Source: Plasmopara viticola
Lineage: Eukaryota; Oomycota; Peronosporomycetes; Peronosporales; Peronosporaceae
DNA: 64,000 nucleotides
Reading direction: 5' to 3'
NCBI GenBank assembly: GCA_001695595.3
Contig: MBPM02000015.1
Span: 496,001-560,000 of the forward strand
The position numbers and the translations under genes are program-made. The notes beneath the pieces were generated by a model that was not told the DNA's origin, ran no database searches, and saw only the letters and a list, made by a program, of their open reading frames with translations. This document shows, one piece after another, positions 56,700 through 64,000 of this stretch (its first letter is position 1; each line of letters opens with the position of its first letter).

Positions 56700-57020
56700 T
56701 ATTTAGGTCGCGCGTTACTAGTGGCTCCCAAATATAATAGCCTCACTGAGAAAACACGACTCATTTGAAGATAAATTAAACTTTCTAGTCGCTTCTTTCT
56801 ATCGGAATCGACGAAGAATTGAGCTCAACCGAAGCTCATTATAAGGCGTAAAACATTGAGAAGCAGTCTGCGTAGGTGGTGCGTTCTGACGCTTGAACGA
56901 CGGCAACCTAATGAGACGTTCCCTACCGTATGTAAGAAAATAACTTTTAAGCGTTCACAGTAAAATGAAAGAGATTTGCTCTGAAGCGGGCGTCACAGGG
57001 CGATTGAATGAGTATCACGT
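56700..57020 (-). repeat. LTR-like repeat, right arm of an inverted pair
   Basis: Reverse complement of the 54430-54860 blocks: actgagaaaacacgactcat, ctcattataaggcgtaaaac, agcagtctgcgtaggtggtg, cgttccctaccgtatgtaag. Confidence 0.6.
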
Positions 57021-57598
57021 TTTTTTTAGAGGCCTTCGATAAGTGTTGCCCTGAGAGCCTGGTGGGATAGACTTGACTACAAATATCGGACTAGCTGAGG
57101 TACCACTCTGCTTAAGTTGACGACCTTTTAGGATTCAAGTGGTTGCGGTGTAGTCTTAAGTCTGAGTAACCGGTCGCTTTAGATGCCTCCACAGCCGTGT
57201 CTTTTGACTTGATGTAATGCGAAAGGCAGTTGACAAGCCTGTCTCGTGCGCTAGACATACGACAAGGTCTTTTCTATGGATACATTTTGCCGAATTGTTA
57301 GCCATTGAGACGGGACAGGTTTACCCGACTGGTCCTCTTGCATGGTATCATTCGAAAGCCTCAAGGCACTCTAGCTATTGCGTAATGCATACGTACTCTA
57401 CTCCGCCGTCAATACAAATCTAACGAATCGAGCACATTGGTGTTAGACCACAGACAACCCCTATGTAGAGCATGGTGCATGTCACATCTCTCCTCGAACC
57501 AGATTAAAGACCTACTTTTGTAATATCCGGACAAACCTATGTTCTTCTCAGTGTTGTTGAACGAGTCCTGTACAAACCATCATGCACATCTCGTTCTT
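57021..57598 (+). other. Upstream flank of kinase copy 4
   Basis: No gene. From 57508 the sequence (acttttgtaatatccggaca, then gaacgagtcctg and catcatgcacatctcgttct) closely parallels the minus strand upstream of copy 3, marking a shared promoter of about 130 bases. Confidence 0.5.
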
Positions 57599-57617
57599 GC
57601 TCATTTTTTTGCTCGCT
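57599..57617 (+). promoter_or_regulatory. Initiator-like element of kinase copy 4
   Basis: GCTCATTTTTTTGCTCGCT, same position relative to the gene start as in copies 1 and 3. Confidence 0.65.
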
Positions 57618-57635
57618 TCGTAACAGCTACCGGCA

Positions 57636-59366
57636 GTGGCCTTAGCGGAAGCTTTCATTTTCTTCTCCTTTCGCGTGATGCAGGCGCAGTGGATTGCAAA
57701 GGAGGTTTACGATGCCGATAATTGCTCGATGACTCCTATTATCGTGGAATTAAAACGCGGTACCAGAACTTTAGCTCCTCAATGCACGCCTATCAAAATG
57801 CACAACGCCACTCGGTTTGTGCACAATGAATGCAATATCACGAACGGATATGAGTATGCCAAAAAGGTTATTCCAGAGGAGAATTTCATTGTCATTGAAA
57901 AGTATGCAGGTGTCGGTTGTGAGGACTTGCACAATACGATCGTCTTCCCAGCCTCGGGAAAATGTACGCATGCGGGCGTGTCTGGAAGCTACTCGATCAT
58001 TTCAACGCTCTTTTCAAATGGGTCTGCTGCGGTAATGCTGTTCACGGACAGAGAGTGCGAAGGTGATGCGTATATAAATTTCGTTCTTGACGGTGGCAGT
58101 ACCAAGAGTGGGGACTGTGTCGAGAACTATAACAAATTTTACACGACACATAAAGCCAGCAGAAGTGTTTTGGGCGTTGAAGGTAGTGCCAAGGCGGACG
58201 GCAGTTCAAGCGGCCGTACATTGATGAACCAAAATTTTTTTTTTATTACCGTTGTAGTCGTGGCCGTGATCGGGTTTGTCACAGCCATCATCATGTGGGG
58301 ACGGCATGTGTTTCGCGTTAGGCACAATATTGAGGATGCTGATAGTAGTATGAGATGCGATAGTTATATGCCTTTGTCTAATCGCCAAATGAGCGCAGCA
58401 TTCAGCACCAGTACCACGAGCTTCTTCATGAGTGAAAGACGACAGCGTACCATCAGCTACTTTTGGAGCGATGAAGAGATCGCTGCAGCTCGTGTCGATC
58501 GTGACAAGATTGAAATCGGACAAGTGGTCAGTCAGGGCGGGTTCGGACAGGTCATGTCGGGCTGGTTCAATGGGCAGCACGTCGCAATTAAAATGCTACT
58601 GCCGAAACACCGCAAGTGTATGAAGTCAATCAATTCTTTCCTCGAAGAGGTCAAGCTGTATTCCATTTTGGAACACCCCCGCATTGTACAATTTGTCGGC
58701 GTGGCTTGGAATTCTCTTTCCGACCTTTGTCTGCTCACTGCGTTTATGGAAGGAGGCGATCTACGAGCATTGCTTGCGTCTTATGAGTCGCAAAACTTGC
58801 CTGTTGGCTTTGATGTGACCAAAGTGACAATTGCGCTGCATACAGCTCACGCGCTCACGTACTTGCATTCCTTAGACCCGCCAGTGCTGCATCGTGACCT
58901 CAAGTCCAAGAACATTTTGTTAAGTACTACAATGGACGCTCGACTATCCGACTTTGGTGCTTCTTGTGAAAATGTGACGGATAAATCCACCATGACAGGA
59001 GGCGTAGGAACATCGCAGTGGATGGCGCCGGAAGTGATTTTAGGGGAGAAATACGACGAGAAGGCTGACGTGTTCTCAATGGGCGTCGTGTTGTCCGAAC
59101 TGGATCTGCATGCTTTGCCGTACTCATTCGCCACGGATGAAAACAATCCAAGTCGCAGACTTTCAAGCACTGCGCTCGTTCATTTGGTGGCAACGGGACA
59201 ACTAAGTGTCAAGTTTTCGAGTGACAATTCATTGGCCAAGTTGGGCTTGTCCTGCGTAGCAGTTAATCCCGACGATCGTCCGACCGCAAGTGAAGTGCTC
59301 TTTAAGCTTCATACCGTGTTAACAACCGAGTACACCATGGAGGGATGTGTAACAAGGTACGCGTAA
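57636..59366 (+). pseudogene. Receptor-like TKL kinase, copy 4 (start codon ATG to GTG)
   Basis: The 576-codon frame is open end to end, but its first codon is GTG where copies 2 and 3 have ATG in the same context (ccggcAATGGCC becomes ccggcAGTGGCC). The next in-frame ATG is codon 15 (MQAQWIAKEVYD), which would remove most of the signal peptide; a TAA at 57621 blocks upstream in-frame starts. The ectodomain has cysteines at 30, 50, 66, 95, 110, 141 and 161 but Thr at 45, leaving an odd number. The membrane helix (FFFITVVVVAVIGFVTAIIM) and kinase (VAIK Lys319, HRDLKSKN, DFG, MAPE, C-terminus FKLHTVLTTEYTMEG) are intact. It could still be expressed from GTG or after RNA-level rescue, so the pseudogene call is provisional. 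Confidence 0.8.
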
Positions 59367-59689
59367 CTGGAGGTACCAACACGTAAAACAGTTCACAAGA
59401 GAGTCACAGCCGATGGCGTCAGTTATCGCCAAGAACGAAACAATCTTTCCCTTCGTCGCTCCTTGTGAACTGCCAGTTCTTATACAATTGTGTTCACGCA
59501 CGATTGCGAAAGGCGTAATTTGCCAGAAGTGAGGTGAATGGCATCTTTTAGACGAAGCTTTTTGTTGAAAAGTGCTGCGTCTGCATCCAAATAACTGGGT
59601 CATCTCGTTGTTTACAGACGGAACTGACCGGAATGACGACTCAGATGAATTTGCCATCCTCGACACTTCTCACGCGTTTATCCACTACG

Positions 59690-60530
59690 AGTGGACGCTT
59701 CGTTGTGACAGTATCGTGAGTATTGGATGACCGATCCGTTCTGTGCTGGCGTAATGGAGGTAGACTTTGGCACCGAGAACGCCAAGTGTTGCGTAAGCTC
59801 GCTTTAGATTATAAGAGCTGCGGTACAAATCAATGTGCTTCCATTAAGCGATTTAAGAACGGCTTCATGTGTGTCCGTCTTTATGTAGATGACGTGTAGT
59901 GGCACGAAGACAGAGAAAGAGATGAATGATGAAGGACGAGCTAAAGAACGATATTAGAATGAAGGGGCCGATCTATCAAAATTTATTTTGACGGTGGAGG
60001 TCGACTCCAATACATACTGTCAACGTATCGGGACACATTAAGCAAGAGAACGCAAAGCCTGTAGGTAGCCCGAGTGAACTAAGATAAATGTGTCAAAGCC
60101 ACGGTCGCCAGTAAGCCGGTCTATCACCAAGAAATTAGCCAAGGTGATGGCTCGAAGCTTATGCAAACAAAGGATGCTTTGGACGCTTGCAATGGTGACT
60201 GGCGGGATTGCGACACCACACGCACATTGCCGATACGCTGGGCACCAGGAGACCTCCAGACCTTTCACAAACAAAGTCTTAAGCTAATAAGGGCAGTTGT
60301 GCATGGCTAGATCGAGCTGATTGCATCATAGACGCACTGCAATATATCATGAGTCCACATTACTGTTACCAAGAGTAGGTTCGAAACGCTTGCCACGACT
60401 TCGCGCAAACGGTCAAAATCGAGTACGTCGGCACCAAGGACGAGTTGGCCGACTTTTTGACAAAGGCTTTTGAGACCAAAACGCTCAAGTTTTGAACGGC
60501 ATCAAGGGGACAATGACCGTGTCATCGCGC
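59690..60530 (+). mobile_element. Fragment of another copia element (RT and Pol C-terminus)
   Basis: Near 59838-59895 the frame reads SIKRFKNGFMCVRLYVDDV, the copia RT active-site block with YVDD. At 60421-60480 EYVGTKDELADFLTKAFETK is the conserved C-terminus of copia Pol, followed by a purine-rich aaggggacaa at about 60507 that may be the polypurine tract. Sequence between is scrambled by stops. No LTRs identified. Confidence 0.65.
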
Positions 60531-61386
60531 TGAGTGGTAGAGTGGAAGGACTCGATTGTGCACGGTGCAGCAACGCACCTCGGATCGTTCCGTAATCAAC
60601 TTGCCGCCAGATCCGACGCTTTGTCTGGTGAGGCTTGCACAAGCCCATCCTAGGACCACAAGGAGGATCTTGGGGAGTAGGTCATGTGCAATTTACTAAT
60701 CTCGGCTTTAAACAACAGCAGTATTATTCATGCAAAATTTTCAGTACATGTACAAAAGTTGTCTCACTAGTCAGAAGACAAACCTAGACCTATGACGCCA
60801 TCACTTCTTCGTCAAGCTGGATCTTGTCGTCGCTCGTAGGTAACGAGCGTCAGGAGGGTTTCTTAACGAGGGCAAGCGTATGGTAATGAGACGATAACCT
60901 TGAGTAAGCAGCAGCGTCCACAATAATAGTACAAGGCTACAGGGCTTAACGTGCTCGATTTTATTCATTTCATCGACAAGAGACCTCTCATTGCAACTCG
61001 ATCAAGTATAGTTTGCTTACCAACCCAATGGGGTGACAACGTAGTCGAACCCTATTTCAACCGATTAATTTCCTTTTTACCCGGTGCGAGTCTATTAGTT
61101 GTTCGTAAAACCACGCATGTAAACTCGACTATTCCAGCATCTTAGAATGTACGCGAGCAGCGGTCTGCAAAGCTTCATGCACAACGAAGCAACCTCTTGC
61201 CCCGGTGCTGCTCAAATTGTCATTTCTACGAACCCCGTTCCACCACAAGCACTTCCCATGTTTTGTATCAGCCATCCACTGCGATGCTGGCCCACGATGG
61301 GGAGACGCTGTATCTTCCTCTATTTAGTATGGAAAAAAAAAAAGTCAGAAAGACCGCATGCCACAAAACGAACCTCTATTTTTCCC
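60531..61386. other. Upstream flank of kinase copy 5; no gene seen
   Basis: About 860 bases. A 130-codon frame (61147-61539) overlaps the kinase start in another frame and has no motif. A possible initiator cttcattcgactttcac lies at about 61388-61404, 11-27 bases before the ATG. Confidence 0.4.
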
Positions 61387-61414
61387 CTTCATTCGACTTT
61401 CACTGTCTTGACAA

Positions 61415-63157
61415 ATGGCGCTCGTCCGATGGTCGTTCGCAACCTTGTTGATAGTGTCGATGCGTGTAATTGTCACGAGTTGGTCCACGTCCGAGATATA
61501 CTCAGGACGCCACTGTGCCGGGACGCCAAACACGCTTAAAATGATTAAGAAGGATTCGTGTGTCCCACAAACGTGTACCCCCCAGGAAATCGAGGGTTAT
61601 ACGCTCTATGTAGCTGCAACGTGCAATGTCACGGACCGCTTCAAGTACACGAACGAGCATTTTCAGGGATTCGACTACGTCATGATGGAAGTGTACAACG
61701 ACGTCGGGTGCCACAATTTGATCCAGACGACCGTCTATCCAGCGTTTGGAACGTGTGAGCGATCTTCGACAAAGTTTCCAGAGTCCGGCATCGTCAGTCT
61801 CTACTCGAACGGTTCAGGCTCGGTGTTGGAGTTTAGGAATGGAGACTGCGGTGGCGACCCCTCGTTGTCGATTGCATTGGATAGAGACACCATTGTCGAC
61901 AACAAGTGTTGTCAGGACAAGTATAAATTCTATACAGGCAAAACCATCCAAAAACAAGACACTAACAACTCGGCTGTATCCTACGAACATGTCCAGCAAG
62001 TGAAGTCGAGTGGTCTAGGTTGGCTTACTATCGCCCTTATCGTGTCCGGATCGGTCGCGTGCTTTGCCGTCTTATTTTTCGTCGCTTTAAAATTCATTCG
62101 ACGACACCAAAAGAAACTTCGTAGCAAGGACGTTGGTCTCGCAGCCCTGGCGACCAGTTATGCCGGCTTTCCAACGCCCGAGGGCGCCTTAGACGCCATT
62201 ACGTTGGGCTCGGATGCCACCTACTCGCAACGAGGTCGAGACGATAAATGGAGTCGACGCCACTTGAGTGGGGCCAATGGCTTGTGGGAAGATGACGTCA
62301 TCATCACAGCCCGTGTGCCGCGCGAAAAGGTGATATTGCAGGACCTGATCAGTCGAGGAGGGTACGGCGAAGTGTACTCGGGCACGTTTAATGACGAACA
62401 CGTAGCTGTCAAGATGCTGTTGCCAGAAACGCGCAAGTGTATTCGTCACTTGAACGCTTTTCTTGCAGAGGTCAAGCTCATGGCAACGCTGAATCATGAA
62501 CGCATTGTCCGATTCGTTGGAGTGGCGTGGGACTCTTTAAATGATCTGTGTGTTCTATCCGAGTATATGGAAGGTGGCGATTTACGCGCATTACTCAAAA
62601 CCTACGAGGATGACAATATTCCGCAAGGGGTTGATCGAAGGAAAGCTACGATTGCACTTCACGTTGCGCATGCGCTCACGTATCTTCACTCGTTGTCACC
62701 CTCTGTTCTTCACCGCGATCTCAAATCCAAGAATATTTTGTTGACCTCTGATTTCCAAGCAAAACTTACGGACTTTGGGGTCTCTCGCGAGCGTTCCGAC
62801 CATACCATGACGGGTGGAGTCGGCTCTTCGCGGTGGATGGCCCCAGAGGTCATGATGGGAGAACGGTACGACAATAAGGCCGACATGTTCTCGTTCGGTG
62901 TTGTATTGGCGGAACTAGACCAGCACGATATTCCGTACGCTAACGTTAAAGAAAATGGCGACTCTGGTCGACTGATGCCCGATCTCGCGATTTTACAAAT
63001 GGTTGCCAGTGGCAAACTTCGCATCCAATTCTCTTTGGACGCTCCTCAAGCTATACAAGAACTCGGTATAAAGTGTGTATCCCTTGACCCGAAAGATCGA
63101 CCAACAGCCTCAGAAGCGCTGTATCAACTCCACACCATTTTAGCAAACGGTTTGTAG
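61415..63157 (+). CDS. Receptor-like TKL protein kinase, copy 5 (divergent, intact)
   Basis: 580 residues, uninterrupted. Signal peptide about 1-22 (MALVRWSFATLLIVSMRVIV). The ectodomain is strongly diverged from copies 1-4, yet cysteines at 34, 49, 54, 70, 99, 114, 145 and 165 keep exactly the spacing of copy 2 (all shifted by 4), with one extra Cys at 166. Membrane helix about 203-227 (WLTIALIVSGSVACFAVLFF), then RRHQKK. The kinase has SRGGYGEV, VAVK Lys333, HRDLKSKN with Asp435, DFG Asp453, GVGSSRWMAPEVMMGERYDN and DRPTASEALYQLHTI. All catalytic residues present. It may represent the older founding type of the cluster; copies 1-4 are more alike each other than to it. Confidence 0.95.
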   Translation: MALVRWSFATLLIVSMRVIVTSWSTSEIYSGRHCAGTPNTLKMIKKDSCVPQTCTPQEIEGYTLYVAATCNVTDRFKYTNEHFQGFDYVMMEVYNDVGCHNLIQTTVYPAFGTCERSSTKFPESGIVSLYSNGSGSVLEFRNGDCGGDPSLSIALDRDTIVDNKCCQDKYKFYTGKTIQKQDTNNSAVSYEHVQQVKSSGLGWLTIALIVSGSVACFAVLFFVALKFIRRHQKKLRSKDVGLAALATSYAGFPTPEGALDAITLGSDATYSQRGRDDKWSRRHLSGANGLWEDDVIITARVPREKVILQDLISRGGYGEVYSGTFNDEHVAVKMLLPETRKCIRHLNAFLAEVKLMATLNHERIVRFVGVAWDSLNDLCVLSEYMEGGDLRALLKTYEDDNIPQGVDRRKATIALHVAHALTYLHSLSPSVLHRDLKSKNILLTSDFQAKLTDFGVSRERSDHTMTGGVGSSRWMAPEVMMGERYDNKADMFSFGVVLAELDQHDIPYANVKENGDSGRLMPDLAILQMVASGKLRIQFSLDAPQAIQELGIKCVSLDPKDRPTASEALYQLHTILANGL

Positions 63158-64000
63158 ACTTTGGCGTCTTTCACGACGACAAGAAGGGCTCTAAAACTTA
63201 AAGTAACAGTATAAATAGAGACGTACGCAGAATAATGTACAAATGAAGTACTCGACATTAAAGACCTAACAATTTAGCTTTCATCGCCGTAAAAACTCTT
63301 TCAATGATCCGATTGTACCCTAGTTTCGCCCTAATTAAGCGTTTGAACCGTAGCTTGAGCTTTATTTAGTTGCGCTTTCCACGACTATCTGAACGCAACT
63401 TTATAACCGACCAGGCAATGTCACACCCCTCTCTCTATCCGGAGAGTTACTACCAAAAAATTGCGTTGTGGGAAGCAGCGTGGGAGAATTATATGTCAAG
63501 AAAGATTCGGCAAGAAAGCCGGTACTCTTTTTATACTCATCAACCCATAAACCGAATAGCTTGAGCTTGCCAAGCTACGTCACGTGTGAGAAGGTCAGGT
63601 GTCAGCTTGAAACTGTCTACACGATCGAGAGCTCCGTCTGCGCGTCGCAATTCTCGGCTGGCACGGCCTCGTTCTCAGCTAGTTTCAAAGAGCATGGCGA
63701 GTTGTCTTCGACTCGAGTGCGCAGCAGCATATGATTCGAGATCAATTTGAGTCCAATGCAACGTGAGCGCAATTCGAAGAGCCCATTGACTTTGAAACCT
63801 TCTTAGATTTGCGTTCCGTTTTGTCATCAAACTTGGAAATGCTCACAATAAAGAAGTTGGTGCAAGTAGTAAACTTGCTTTTCATTTGTATAATTTGCGA
63901 CAACAAACATCCTAGCATTCGTCGGGCGTTTACCAGTCTTCAATGCTCCTATTATCTGCGCAGCCTTACTTACAGCTTCTTGACACCTGAGTCAAAAGTA
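63158..64000. other. Downstream of kinase copy 5; no gene supported
   Basis: A 64-codon frame at 63370-63564 and an overlapping 88-codon frame at 63468-63734 have no known motif. The right edge of the window may cut into a further gene, but nothing is recognisable. Confidence 0.35.

Noticed and set aside
61147..61539. 130-codon frame overlapping the start of kinase copy 5
   Set aside because: Different frame from the kinase, no motif, and runs through its probable promoter and signal peptide region.
63370..63734. Two overlapping small frames downstream of kinase copy 5
   Set aside because: Neither shows a motif, a plausible promoter or splice-consistent extension.
1..64000. tRNA and rRNA genes
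   Set aside because: I looked for B-box-like GGTTCGAATCC sequences and conserved rRNA stretches and saw none; a covariance-model scan would be needed to exclude diverged copies.

Overview
The window is nuclear DNA of a eukaryote, most probably an oomycete (Peronosporales-like; species not determinable). The evidence is short GT-AG introns of about 43-105 nt, compact intron-poor genes, an oomycete-type initiator motif (GCTCATT followed by a pyrimidine-rich stretch) ahead of several genes, and old copia, gypsy and LINE copies filling long gene-poor tracts between small gene islands. I see no bacterial operon structure, CRISPR array, tRNA or rRNA gene.

Layout. 1-1225 (-): 5' part of an HDHD5/CECR5-like HAD hydrolase with six readable exons. 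1586-6374: decayed Ty1/copia element with two LTRs and a one-mismatch target duplication. 6375-13162: gene-free desert. 13175-13496: short LINE-derived element with a 12-bp target duplication. 14297-26258 is a dense housekeeping island: ISWI chromatin remodeller (+), three-CXC LIN54/TSO1-like factor (-), ribosomal protein P0 (-), a candidate 38-residue microprotein gene just upstream of P0 (-), ethanolamine-phosphate cytidylyltransferase (+), RMDN1-like TPR protein (+), a broken coding-like stretch (-) and a TBL1-like LisH/WD40 co-repressor (+). Two of these (ISWI, TBL1-like) are chromatin proteins and the CXC protein is a likely DNA-binding regulator.

27490-63157 holds five members of one family of receptor-like protein kinases among transposon debris: copy 1 (27490-29166, -), copy 2 (48406-50136, +), copy 3 (52299-53832, -, rearranged and broken), copy 4 (57636-59366, +, start codon mutated to GTG) and copy 5 (61415-63157, +, divergent). 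Each intact member has a signal peptide, an ectodomain of about 180 residues with an eight-cysteine pattern, one membrane helix and a tyrosine-kinase-like (TKL) kinase domain. Copies 1-4 have nearly identical kinase domains but diverged ectodomains. This cluster is the best candidate for an undescribed system: cell-surface sensors whose extracellular part varies while the signalling module is kept the same.

The spaces between the kinases hold a decayed gypsy element (about 40496-45720), a deleted LINE (46579-47726), two more short LINE derivatives inserted in the 3' flanks of copies 2 and 3, and several LTR and internal fragments of another copia-like family. All functional statements rest on motifs read by eye; no database search was possible.
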